64,000 bases of DNA from Limnochordia bacterium. GTDB taxonomy: Bacteria > Bacillota > Limnochordia > DUMW01. The stretch is taken from positions 1-64,000 of the forward strand of contig JALNWK010000006.1 of the NCBI GenBank assembly GCA_023230925.1, written 5' to 3'. Shown one piece after another: positions 1 to 7,356 of this stretch. Position numbers and translations under genes: made by a program. A model generated the notes under the pieces. It had not been told where the DNA came from. It did no database searches and saw nothing but the letters and a program-made list of their open reading frames with translations. Position 1 is the stretch's first letter. The number at the start of each line of letters is the position of its first letter.

Positions 1-34
1 AAAGGAGTGGGTATGCGCTGGAGTGAGGAAGGGT

Positions 35-484
35 TCAACCATCTACTTCACCTACGTTTGGATTGGGTAAACGGAAGATTTGATGACCAACTCTTCTCCC
101 CCCAATAACTAAATACGCCCGGTTGGATGCAGCGAGTACCATCAGTTCACTAACGGAATCCCGAGGAATATCATCGGGATCAAACACGACCGGAACCTTA
201 ATTTTACTATGTGGCGGAACTTGTACAAGCACAGGAACCCCCGACGCCGACACTTACCTGTAATCAAGCAACACGATCACAGCAAACCTAGTGCTCGTAC
301 CGGTCGGGTTGTTCAGATACATATTGAAGCGAATGCTTCCATGAGCATCTTGCTCTAGGATGGTAAACCCAGGTTCAGGTGCATCACTGTCATCCGAACC
401 AAGAAACAGGAAGTTGCTCCAATTATCTGATTCCTCTAAAACGCAATCGATTGGCTGCGTGAAAACTACCTGCCGAGTAGCCCG
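35..484 (-). pseudogene. Broken gene of unknown function, interrupted by an in-frame TAA
   Basis: Reading the minus strand, one frame stays open from about 484 down to the stop at 35, except for a single TAA at 256-254. The residues just before it (ending FAVIVLLDYR) and just after it (VSASGVPVLVQVPPHSKIKV) read as one continuous protein rich in beta-strand-like alternation, so the TAA is most likely a nonsense mutation. No start codon with a good ribosome site is visible, and the frame begins right after a TGA inside the 466-500 inverted repeat, so the 5' end is probably missing too. I do not recognise the family. An alternative is a short gene starting at GTG 253, but no ribosome site supports it. 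It lies in a zone of decayed mobile-element genes. Confidence 0.4.
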
Positions 485-500
485 TCAACTCGGCAGGTAG
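466..500. repeat. Perfect 13-bp inverted repeat with 9-nt loop
   Basis: CTACCTGCCGAGT at 466-478 is the exact reverse complement of 488-500, with nine bases between. On the minus strand the hairpin is followed by TTTTC, so it could be a weak intrinsic terminator for a transcript coming from the right. On the plus strand no T run follows. It sits exactly at the junction between the broken minus-strand gene and the decayed transposition ATPase, so it could also be a relic of an element end. Confidence 0.6.
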
Positions 501-525
501 CGATTTGAAGCAATTCACAGCACGG

Positions 526-1078
526 ATGAAATACTTTAAGAAAGTTAAGGGTTTCGCTTTTTGCTACGGCCGGCCTGGTGTGGGCAAATGACATGTATTC
601 GTGCCTTCTCAAGCCAAATCAATGCGCAATTGTTTCATGTGGTCTATCTTGTTGTTTCTCCGATCTGATGGTGATGGACTTCAATTGCAACTTGTGTATC
701 GGCCTTGGTCTTGCGCCGAAGAACAAGAAGGTGAACATGTTTCATAGCCTCCGGGACCATATCGTTAACCTCATATGTCATAAAAGCCAGACCCCATTCA
801 TTATTTTGGATGAGGGCCAGTTTCTGGGTGGGGCCATTTTGAATGAATTACGGATGCTCTTCAACTTCCAGATGGACTCTTAAAACTATGCCATGGTTCT
901 TTTGTGCGGACAGCCGTTGATCCTAAACCAAATCAACCTGCAGCATGTTCACGAACCACTTCGGCAAAGGATAGTGGTACATCACAAGTTTAGGGGTTTG
1001 GAACCCGGCGAAATTGAGGAGTTTTTAACCGCTCTACTTATGTTAGGCACCACATTATTTGAGACAAAAACTGCATGA
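526..1078 (+). pseudogene. Decayed ExeA/TniB-like AAA+ transposition ATPase
   Basis: Pieces of an AAA+ ATPase of the ExeA/TniB type, the helper of DDE transposases, lie in successive frames. The first piece (526-585) ends in the Walker A text GRPGVGK followed at once by a TGA. The next (about 660-883) has the helical region, then the Walker B text FIILDEGQFL and LRMLFNFQMDS. After a further stop the last piece (893-1078) carries VLLCGQP and HEPLRQRIVVHHKFRGL, the sensor/arginine-finger region of this family. At least two frameshifts or stops separate the parts, so it is non-functional. No matching transposase gene is left nearby; the zinc-ribbon fragment at 1294 may come from the same or another element. 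Confidence 0.75.
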
Positions 1079-1293
1079 TTCAAGCACATTAAATGCCATA
1101 CTCGGAGTAAGACCTAAGTCGTTTAGACGCGGGTCTTTTTTTGTTTGCTGGACAAGGAATAACGAGATAGAGTGCGGAATTACTAGCAAATTGGAATCGG
1201 AGCATGGGGCACCGCGGAAAAAGACAAAAAGACGTTGGCTACGCTATCTTTTTCCGCCACAAGACCCCACTCCCCTAAGGGAGATGATACATC

Positions 1294-1635
1294 TTGAAAA
1301 TACCAAATATAAAAGGCCAGGTCAAGTACTACGAGGATGAAAAATTCAGCCAGATACGGAACAAGAAGTGCATCTGCTGTGGTATCCCTATGTATAGGCA
1401 CGGTACGTACAAGCGTTTCGCTGCTATCGGAGGGAAAAAGGTAAGAGTGCTTGTCGCGCGGTTCTATTGTCGTGTTTGCAAAAAGAAGTGTTCCGCTTTA
1501 CCCAGCTTTCTTCGTGCTTACAGTATTATACCGGAAGTGGTAGTGGAATTCGTCCGAGAGCAATACCAGCGATATGGCCAATCAATTAGGTCTTTGGCGA
1601 GGGAACTGGGGTTTGCTAGAACCACGATCCGATGA
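1294..1635 (+). pseudogene. Truncated zinc-ribbon / helix-turn-helix transposition-type protein (DUF6431-like)
   Basis: The 113-residue frame opens at TTG 1294 with AGGGAG upstream. It shows a four-cysteine zinc ribbon (CICCG ... CRVCKKKC) followed by SALPSFLRAYSIIP, a pattern I associate with DUF6431 and related transposase N-termini, then the start of a helix-turn-helix (QSIRSLARELGFARTTIR). It stops at TGA 1633-1635 just where the family would continue with the recognition helix; a C-to-T change of an arginine codon would explain this. The frame runs only five more codons before another stop. The gene is therefore a remnant. It follows the decayed ATPase, in line with an old transposon. 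Confidence 0.55.
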
Positions 1636-1684
1636 TTTGTGCGCGTTTAGAGTTGACCTGAATGGGACCGATGAACAGATTTAA

Positions 1685-2002
1685 CTAACGCACCAGCCAC
1701 CCATAGTCCCGTCTGCAATCAATGACATAATCCACGTATACAGTCTGATCTCTGATCTGATATAGAACTAGATACCATTTCTCCACAAACATCTTGTGGT
1801 ACTTATTCGAAGGAATAAACTCCGCCTCGAAAAACGGAAAACGATCTGGCATTGTATACAAGGAACGAATGGCGTTCATAAGGTCAGTTCTCGTTTTATA
1901 GGCGGCTCTGGGACTTTTTTGTGCCAGAAAGCGAACATGGGCTGCTAACATCTGACGGGCACGGTCCGAGACAAGTATCCTATACTTAGGTTGTTTTTCC
2001 AT
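1685..2002 (-). CDS. RelE/ParE-family toxin
   Basis: A 105-residue basic protein with the RelE/ParE fold pattern: an N-terminal RARQMLAAHVRFLAQKSP helix pair, then MPDRFPFFEAEFIP, and a C-terminal strand pair ending VYVDYVIDCRRDYGWL. Such toxins are mRNA interferases or gyrase poisons held inactive by their antitoxin. The start chosen is the ATG at 2002, which lies inside the last codons of the antitoxin and has GAGGTGG a few bases before it; this overlap is typical of translational coupling in toxin-antitoxin pairs. The reading frame is intact, unlike most of its neighbours. The exact toxin subfamily cannot be fixed by eye. Confidence 0.8.
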   Translation of the reverse strand: MEKQPKYRILVSDRARQMLAAHVRFLAQKSPRAAYKTRTDLMNAIRSLYTMPDRFPFFEAEFIPSNKYHKMFVEKWYLVLYQIRDQTVYVDYVIDCRRDYGWLVR

Positions 2003-2270
2003 GTTCCACCTCAGCAATAATGCTTCCTAGGTAATCATCTAGTTCGTCCGGTGTACTCCCCATACGACCCGCTAGACGATCTTCCTCAACGGCCAATAGC
2101 TCCTCCCTCAATCTTAGCATTTTCTCGCGTCTGCTAAACGCCTCTATATCCATAACCACAAGATCACCCACGCCGTTCTTCGTTAGATATACCGGTTCAC
2201 CAGATGACTTACATAAAGCCGCAATTTCATTATAGTTCTGCCGGATGCTTGCGGATGGTCTAATCTGCAT
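1986..2270 (-). CDS. Phd/YefM-family antitoxin
   Basis: A 94-residue protein with the Phd/YefM pattern: an N-terminal DNA-binding part (IRPSASIRQNYNEIAALCKSS), then the typical GEPVYLTKNGVGDLVVMDIEAF strand region, and an acidic, helical C-terminus (LRLREELLAVEEDRLAGRMG) that would wrap the toxin. It is expected to neutralise the downstream RelE/ParE-type toxin and repress their shared promoter. GAGGAG precedes the ATG at 2270 and a near-consensus promoter lies just upstream, so the pair forms a complete two-gene operon. It is an island of intact genes among pseudogenes, as expected for a self-maintaining toxin-antitoxin unit. Confidence 0.8.
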   Translation of the reverse strand: MQIRPSASIRQNYNEIAALCKSSGEPVYLTKNGVGDLVVMDIEAFSRREKMLRLREELLAVEEDRLAGRMGSTPDELDDYLGSIIAEVEHGKTT

Positions 2271-2303
2271 GGTATCAGCTCCTCATAGTAGTATTCTAAC
2301 TAT

Positions 2304-2332
2304 ATTATACTCATTGTATGCCATGATATCAA
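2304..2332 (-). promoter_or_regulatory. SigA-type promoter of the toxin-antitoxin pair
   Basis: On the minus strand TTGATA (2332-2327) and TATAAT (2309-2304) are separated by exactly 17 bases, 34 bases upstream of the antitoxin ATG. A Phd-type antitoxin normally autorepresses such a promoter; no clear operator repeat was identified. Confidence 0.75.
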
Positions 2333-2639
2333 CCGGTACCCCACTGTACAGCTACCCCTCTTTGTCATTACTTTTACCCGTAAATCCTTTCTAATGTGCT
2401 ATTCCAAAGGACGGGGGAACTGACCGCCACGGACTCTGAAATCATCCAGGGGAAAGTCTTGCGGACTACTACTACTGAAATGAATCCATAAGACTAGTAT
2501 ACCTCCTGTGCCTAGCAAGGTATCTGAATTGACCGGAATACGCATTTACAATACCTTATCCAAGGAAACCAAGGCCAAATATGATGAAAAGGCATTATGT
2601 GTTAGTGTCGGAAGTCCTCGTTACGGACCAGTGAGGACG
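2333..2639. other. Intergenic stretch without a recognisable gene
   Basis: About 300 bases between the toxin-antitoxin promoter and the ABC ATPase wreck. An open frame from 2508 to 2696 exists, but its translation resembles nothing and its end lies out of frame with the recognisable ABC fragment. I see no RNA gene, terminator or convincing promoter. It may be degraded N-terminal sequence of the exporter gene. Confidence 0.4.
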
Positions 2640-3077
2640 CTCTTGCTGGCTGCCGGAAGGTGCGGAACTCACGGAGTCAGTGCAAACCTGGCCTAATGGT
2701 CTAGATACGCCATTAGGTCGTCTGTTTGGTGACAGCGAGTTGTCCCCTGGGCAGTGGCAGAGGGTGGCCCTTGTTCGTGGTCTATGAGGGATGCGGCGAC
2801 TACGGTTCTGGATGAACCCACTGTTTCACTGGACCCACTTATGGAGGCTGAGATCTTCCGCAAGTTCATGGATATAGGTGAGGGTAAGACCACCGTGATT
2901 GTCTCGCATAGAATCGATTCGGCAAGGCTTGCCGATCAGATCATGGTGCTTACTAAGGGTTAGATCGCTGAACAGGGTACGCGTACCGAGCTTTTCCACT
3001 AAAAGGGTAAGTACGCCAAACTGTATCATTTACAGGCCAGCTGGTACGTACTAGAACCTTTGGTGCAACACCATTGA
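2640..3077 (+). pseudogene. Remnant of an ABC exporter ATPase (MsbA/LmrA type), C-terminal half of the nucleotide-binding domain
   Basis: Fragments in two frames line up with the end of an exporter nucleotide-binding domain. They are WPNGLDTPLGRLFGDSELSPGQWQRVALVR (about 2680-2786, containing the signature region), then in another frame TVLDEPTVSLDPLMEAEIF (Walker B and D-loop), TVIVSHRIDSARLADQIMVL (H-loop histidine), and after an in-frame TAG and TAA the tail KGKYAKLYHLQASWY. One frameshift near 2786 and at least two nonsense codons make it non-functional. The membrane domain and Walker A are absent from the window. Confidence 0.75.
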
Positions 3078-3398
3078 GGGCGACTAGTTTTTACGGATAT
3101 TGGGCCTGTCCAATGGTTATTAGGGCAATGCTTTACTCTTGTTTGGTGCGGTGCTCGGTGGAGCGGAATTCCACCTCTTCTTACTAAGTCGCTCCTTACA
3201 TGATTCTCCAATCAAAAGCATCCTAACGACCTCTCGAACTCTGCGTTGCGAACGCAGCGCTCTAATCTGCCGCACCCTGGACAGGATTTGTCATTTGGCG
3301 CCATGACATGGGCACTTTCCGGAACTTGGATAGGAGAAGTTGCCGGGGACGTGGGCAAGCTAAAGGATAGACCACTGGGAACCTGCTAGGAGGAAGCC
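3078..3398. other. Non-coding stretch; contains a tRNA-like anticodon arm
   Basis: About 320 bases without a supported gene. At 3241-3257 CTGCG, a seven-base TTGCGAA and CGCAG form a hairpin. On the minus strand, together with flanking AGAGCGCT and GTTCGAG-like text, it resembles the anticodon arm of an alanine tRNA, but the D and T arms and a paired acceptor stem are missing. A good ribosome site (AGGAGG) for the DUF5665 gene ends the stretch. Confidence 0.35.
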
Positions 3399-3707
3399 AT
3401 GTCCAAGACCATTGATGAAGGGCTAATCTCAACTCTGATCCGTCGGCTGGAGAAATTGGCCACATCCATGGAAAAGGCTAGTGTTGCTGAGTACATAGAA
3501 CTGTACCGTAATCCACGACGTATCATGTATCTTAACTTCGTTGCGGGAGTTGTGCGGGGTTTTGGAATTGCAGTCGGCTTTACGGTAGTGGGAGCGGTTT
3601 TTCTCCTGTTACTTACTCGTCTTGCTTCCTTAAATCTACCAGTGATCGGAGATTATATTGCGCAGCTTACTAAGATCGTCATGGAAAGACTAGCTACAGC
3701 ACCGTAA
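3399..3707 (+). CDS. DUF5665 membrane protein
   Basis: A 102-residue protein with an N-terminal amphipathic helical part (LISTLIRRLEKLATSMEKA), the family-typical IELYRNPRRIMYLNFVAGVVRG stretch and one or two hydrophobic segments (GIAVGFTVVGAVFLLLL). This matches DUF5665 proteins common in Bacillota, of unknown function. The start ATG is preceded by AGGAGG at a good distance. It is followed 17 bases later by the ylyA-type gene, so the two are probably co-transcribed. It marks the left edge of the conserved backbone after the decayed zone. Confidence 0.8.
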   Translation: MSKTIDEGLISTLIRRLEKLATSMEKASVAEYIELYRNPRRIMYLNFVAGVVRGFGIAVGFTVVGAVFLLLLTRLASLNLPVIGDYIAQLTKIVMERLATAP

Positions 3708-3724
3708 AACAGGAGGTATCTGTC

Positions 3725-4342
3725 ATGAATCAACTATCTCATGAGGAATTGATGAAACTAAAGAGTCAATTGGTTGCCTACCAACACCAACTGCAGAACA
3801 GAATTGCGGGAATTCAAGCCGGGCTAACACAGAGTATGACCCAATCGGTGGGTGAGCTTTCTGCCTACGACCAACATACCTCGGATTTAGGAGCAGAAAT
3901 GTTTGAACGGAGTAAGGATTTAGGACTAAAGGATAACCTAAACGTGCTTGCCGGAAAGGTGCAAGATGCCCTAGAGGCCATAGAAGAGGGTTCCTATGGG
4001 GTTTGTGATGGTTGCGGTCAACCGATTGATTCCGATCGGCTCCGGGCCATTCCCTATACTACCTTGTGTTATGGGTGCAGTGAGAGATTGCCCGATGGAG
4101 ACAGACGTCCTGTAGAGGAGGAAGTGCTAAAACCTCCCTTCGGGAGAAGTTTCAAGGATGGACAAGACTATACTGGGTACGATGGAGAAGACGCCTGGCA
4201 AGAGCTTGCCCGGTGGGGTAATGCCAACTCGCCCCAGGATGTACCCCCAGCGGTAGATGTCAGTCAGGCCTATGTAGATGCTGACGAACTCCAAGGTATA
4301 GTGGAAGAAGTCGAAGGACTAAGCAGAAGGCCCCAGCATTGA
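3725..4342 (+). CDS. ylyA: TraR/DksA-type zinc-finger protein (YlyA/YteA family)
   Basis: A 205-residue protein with a coiled-coil-like N-terminus (KLKSQLVAYQHQLQNRIAGI) and a DksA/TraR C4 zinc finger (CDGCGQPI ... LCYGC, about residues 95-117), then an acidic low-complexity tail. Family members in Bacillota act on RNA polymerase or are sporulation/stress associated. In Bacillus subtilis a paralogue, ylyA, sits directly before lspA, exactly as here, which supports that name; YteA is the alternative. ACAGGAGGTA gives a strong ribosome site. The stop codon overlaps the -35 box of the lspA promoter. Confidence 0.75.
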   Translation: MNQLSHEELMKLKSQLVAYQHQLQNRIAGIQAGLTQSMTQSVGELSAYDQHTSDLGAEMFERSKDLGLKDNLNVLAGKVQDALEAIEEGSYGVCDGCGQPIDSDRLRAIPYTTLCYGCSERLPDGDRRPVEEEVLKPPFGRSFKDGQDYTGYDGEDAWQELARWGNANSPQDVPPAVDVSQAYVDADELQGIVEEVEGLSRRPQH

Positions 4343-4367
4343 ATAAGCTAGGAATATGTGCTAAAAT
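4339..4367 (+). promoter_or_regulatory. Candidate SigA promoter of the lspA-rluD-pyr operon
   Basis: TTGAAT at 4339-4344 and TAAAAT at 4362-4367 are 17 bases apart; the -35 box overlaps the end of ylyA. Transcription would begin near 4375 and leave a leader of about 70 bases before lspA, in which I see no PyrR-type attenuator hairpins. Confidence 0.55.
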
Positions 4368-4442
4368 ATTTTAGGCCTGTACTGGCTATTCCAACATTGT
4401 TTGGGCATCTTCACCGAAATTACTTTGCCGGGGGTAGGGGAT

Positions 4443-4895
4443 ATGCTATATGCGGTTATTGGGGCAATGGTAGTCATTTTGGATCAGGTGACTAAGCTTT
4501 TGGTGCAGTCCAAGATGCATGTGGGGCAGTCCATCAAAGTGCTCCACCCGGTACTATATTTTACCTATGTGAAGAATCCAGGAGCAGCCTTTGGTATTTT
4601 CCCCGCTGGCTCCTTTTTATTTGTGATTATTACCTTCGTGGTCCTTGCAGGCGTCCTTTGGTATCTATACCGAGCCCGACCTAAAGATCCGCGTCTTCTC
4701 TGGGGGATTGTTTTTTGTGCCAGCGGTGCTTTGGGAAACGTGATTGATCGTCTGCGAATTGGCAAAGTAGTAGATTTCATTGATGTCCGGATTTGGCCAA
4801 TTTTCAATGTCGCAGACATGGCGATTGTTCTCGGGGTTATTCTTGTACTCCTATATACCTTAAAGCAGCCTAGCAGTAAGGCTACTGTAGAATGA
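4443..4895 (+). CDS. lspA: Lipoprotein signal peptidase (signal peptidase II)
   Basis: Membrane aspartyl protease that removes signal peptides from prolipoproteins after lipidation. The 150-residue protein has four hydrophobic segments, the conserved NPGAAFGIF motif, and the two catalytic aspartates in GNVIDRLRIG and IFNVADMAIVLG. I chose the ATG at 4443, because the family starts with a short leader directly before the first helix (here MLYAVIGAMVVILDQ) and a GGGGGTAGGGG ribosome site precedes it; a TTG at 4401 would add 14 residues without a ribosome site. It begins a tight run lspA-rluD-pyrR-pyrBCFKD. Confidence 0.93.
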   Translation: MLYAVIGAMVVILDQVTKLLVQSKMHVGQSIKVLHPVLYFTYVKNPGAAFGIFPAGSFLFVIITFVVLAGVLWYLYRARPKDPRLLWGIVFCASGALGNVIDRLRIGKVVDFIDVRIWPIFNVADMAIVLGVILVLLYTLKQPSSKATVE

Positions 4896-4914
4896 ACGGT
4901 GGTGAGACGGTAAT

Positions 4915-5865
4915 TTGCACGATCTTGATCCTGCGGTAATGATTGTTTCTACTTCAGACAGCAACAAACAGCGTCTGGATATTTTTTTGACCAGGCACCC
5001 CCAAATTCCGTCTCGTTCCGTGGCACGGCGGCTGATCGATGAAGGCAAAGTGTTAGTCAACGGCGCAGTTTGCAAACCGAGTTACCGAACGAGTTACGGG
5101 GACCAGGTGGAAGTGTACATTCCCCGGGCCCGGGTGGTGGAGTTAGAGCCCCAAGATATCCCATTGGATATTATCTATGAAGATGAGGATTTGTTGCTAG
5201 TTAACAAACCAGCAGGGATGGTGGTACACCCAGCTCCGGGTAATGAGACGGGGACTTTAGTAAATGCTTTGTTGGCCCACTGCCAAGAGCTATCGCAAAT
5301 AGGTGGTATAAAACGCCCAGGGATCGTACATCGTCTGGATAAAGACACCTCGGGACTCTTGATTGTGGCCAAGAACGATAGGGCCCATATGGGCCTGGCG
5401 GAGCAGATGAAGTTGCGCACAGTACGCCGTGTGTATTGGGCATTGGTGCAAGGACAGGTCAGTTTAGATCAAGGGAAGATCGAAGCACCCATTGGACGAC
5501 ACTTCCTTGATCGCAGGAAGATGGCAGTAAGGTATGCCGGGGGACGAAACGCGATTACATACTATTACGTTAAAGAACGATTCTGTCATTTTACCCGGAT
5601 AGATGCGCAGATCATCACCGGACGGACCCACCAAATCCGCGTGCACCTGGCCTTCATCAACCATCCCATCGTGGGGGATACAAAGTACGGTGGAGGGGTG
5701 TTTAATTTGGGCCTGCAAAGGCAGGCGCTCCATGCAGCTGAACTTGAGTTTACCCATCCCTGTACGGGAAAACTGCTGCGGTTTAATGCTCCCTTACCCG
5801 AGGATCTTAAGGGTGTGATGGGGATTTTGCGCGGGCCAAGGTCAAAGGAGGAGCAAGGATGTTAA
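4915..5865 (+). CDS. rluD: RluA-family pseudouridine synthase (RluD-like)
   Basis: Converts uridines to pseudouridine in 23S rRNA. The 316-residue protein has an N-terminal S4 RNA-binding domain (about residues 20-75, RRLIDEGKVLVNG) and a catalytic domain with HRLDKDTSGLLIVAK, containing the catalytic aspartate, and later the RTHQIRVHL motif of the family. The start is TTG 4915 with GGTGAG upstream; ATG 4939 is possible but lacks a ribosome site. It matches the gene found between lspA and pyrR in Bacillus (ylyB). It overlaps pyrR by seven bases. Confidence 0.9.
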   Translation: MHDLDPAVMIVSTSDSNKQRLDIFLTRHPQIPSRSVARRLIDEGKVLVNGAVCKPSYRTSYGDQVEVYIPRARVVELEPQDIPLDIIYEDEDLLLVNKPAGMVVHPAPGNETGTLVNALLAHCQELSQIGGIKRPGIVHRLDKDTSGLLIVAKNDRAHMGLAEQMKLRTVRRVYWALVQGQVSLDQGKIEAPIGRHFLDRRKMAVRYAGGRNAITYYYVKERFCHFTRIDAQIITGRTHQIRVHLAFINHPIVGDTKYGGGVFNLGLQRQALHAAELEFTHPCTGKLLRFNAPLPEDLKGVMGILRGPRSKEEQGC

Positions 5866-6401
5866 GATTTAAGAGACAAGTCTTAGATGAGAGGGAAATG
5901 GATCGGGTCTTAGATCGCATTACCCATCAGATCCTAGAGCGAAGCGGTGGGGTGGAGAATCTTGTGGTGATAGGGATTCGCACTCGGGGCGTGCCCTTAG
6001 CGAAGCGTTTAGTGCAAAAGCTGGAAGCTGTGGAGGAAAGAGAGGTTCCCTTCGGGATCCTAGACATTAACCTTTACCGTGATGATCTTTCCCTAGCATC
6101 GGCCCAGCCAGTTATTCGCACCACCGATGTGCCCTTCGATATTAATGGTAAAGTTGTAGTATTGGTGGATGATGTGCTGTTCACCGGTAGAACCGTGCGC
6201 TCAGCCCTTGATGCTCTAATTGATTTAGGTCGGCCTCGGGCAATCCAATTGGCCGTGCTTGTTGATCGGGGCCACCGGGAGCTACCGATTAGTGCTGACT
6301 TTGTAGGAAAAGAAGTACCGACTGCTAAAAATGAGGTTGTGAAGGTCTGCTTAGCCGAGATCGATGGTCAAGATGCGGTAAACTTGATGGAAAGATGCTG
6401 A
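5859..6401 (+). CDS. pyrR: Bifunctional pyr operon regulator / uracil phosphoribosyltransferase PyrR
   Basis: The 180-residue protein carries the PRPP-binding signature VVLVDDVLFTGRT (about residues 100-112) and the family pattern RTRGVPLAKRL, LYRDDLS and LVDRGHRELPI. PyrR binds attenuator RNA when UMP is high and has weak uracil phosphoribosyltransferase activity. Its ATG lies inside the end of rluD behind AAAGGAGGAG, so the genes are coupled. Only 13 bases separate it from pyrB, and none of the usual terminator/antiterminator hairpins can be seen before or after it, so how it regulates this operon is not obvious. Confidence 0.93.
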   Translation: MLRFKRQVLDEREMDRVLDRITHQILERSGGVENLVVIGIRTRGVPLAKRLVQKLEAVEEREVPFGILDINLYRDDLSLASAQPVIRTTDVPFDINGKVVVLVDDVLFTGRTVRSALDALIDLGRPRAIQLAVLVDRGHRELPISADFVGKEVPTAKNEVVKVCLAEIDGQDAVNLMERC

Positions 6402-6414
6402 AGGAGGGGTTGGT

Positions 6415-7356
6415 GTGGGATTACGCGGTAAGGATCTGCTCGGGTTACAACCTTTGACACCGGAGGAGATCCAGTTAATCTTAGAAACAGCCAAACCTTG
6501 CAAACAGATTCTAACCAGGGCTGTCAAGAAAACACCAGCCCTCCGAGGAAAGGTGGTCGCCAATCTGTTCTATGAACCTAGCACCCGGACTCGGAATTCC
6601 TTTGAGATGGCGGCAAAGGCCATGAGTGCCGATGTGATTAACGTGGCCGTGGCCCAAAGTAGTGTGCAAAAGGGAGAAAGCCTTCTTGACACAGCGAAAA
6701 CGCTATGTGCCCTAGGAACAGACGTGATCATTTTGCGCCATTATGCGGCGGGTTCTTCCACTTTTTTGGCCCGGGAGGTGGATGTTAGTGTGATCAATGC
6801 CGGAGATGGCTGGCACGAACATCCTACCCAAGCCCTACTGGACCTATTTACGATTCAGGAACACAAGAAGCAGATTGAAGGCCTGCGGGTTCTAATCATC
6901 GGGGACATTTTACATAGTCGGGTGGCCCGATCAAATATTTGGGGGTTGTCTAAGCTGGGTGCTGATGTTTTTATAGCTGGTCCGCCCACCCTGATCCCTG
7001 CGGATATTGGAAAACTAGGTGTTAAGGTCGTCTATGATTTGGACAAGTTCTTGCCTAGTATGGATGTAGTTAACCTGCTCCGGGTACAAAAGGAGCGGCA
7101 TCATCGGGTGGCCTTTCCGTCTATACGGGATTATGTCAGTACCTTTGGCCTACACCGGGAACGTCTAGATTTCTTGCGTGATGATTGCTTGATTTTGCAT
7201 CCCGGACCAACTAATCTGGGGGTAGAACTGAGTCCTGTTGTGGCAGACGACCCCCGGGCAGTGATTACCGAGCAGGTTACCAATGGTGTAGCGGTACGTA
7301 TGGCCCTTTTGTATTTGCTTTTGGCGGGAGGTAGAATAGATGAGCCTGTTGATTAA
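6415..7356 (+). CDS. pyrB: Aspartate carbamoyltransferase catalytic subunit
   Basis: Second step of UMP synthesis: carbamoyl phosphate plus aspartate gives carbamoyl aspartate. The 313-residue length is normal. The carbamoyl-phosphate motif STRTRNSFEMAAK and the active-site HPTQALLDLFT are clear, as are LRVLIIGDI and LHPGP. The start is a GTG with AAGGAGGGG eight bases upstream. No regulatory pyrI follows, as usual in Bacillota. Its end overlaps pyrC by 17 bases. Confidence 0.95.
   Translation: MGLRGKDLLGLQPLTPEEIQLILETAKPCKQILTRAVKKTPALRGKVVANLFYEPSTRTRNSFEMAAKAMSADVINVAVAQSSVQKGESLLDTAKTLCALGTDVIILRHYAAGSSTFLAREVDVSVINAGDGWHEHPTQALLDLFTIQEHKKQIEGLRVLIIGDILHSRVARSNIWGLSKLGADVFIAGPPTLIPADIGKLGVKVVYDLDKFLPSMDVVNLLRVQKERHHRVAFPSIRDYVSTFGLHRERLDFLRDDCLILHPGPTNLGVELSPVVADDPRAVITEQVTNGVAVRMALLYLLLAGGRIDEPVD

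Noticed and set aside
1131..1152. AGACC...GGTCT followed by T run as a terminator
   Set aside because: The stem is only five pairs with a long loop; it lies inside decayed element sequence, so not listed.
2508..2696. 62-residue open frame before the ABC ATPase remnant
   Set aside because: Its translation is not protein-like and the recognisable ATPase text lies in a different frame.
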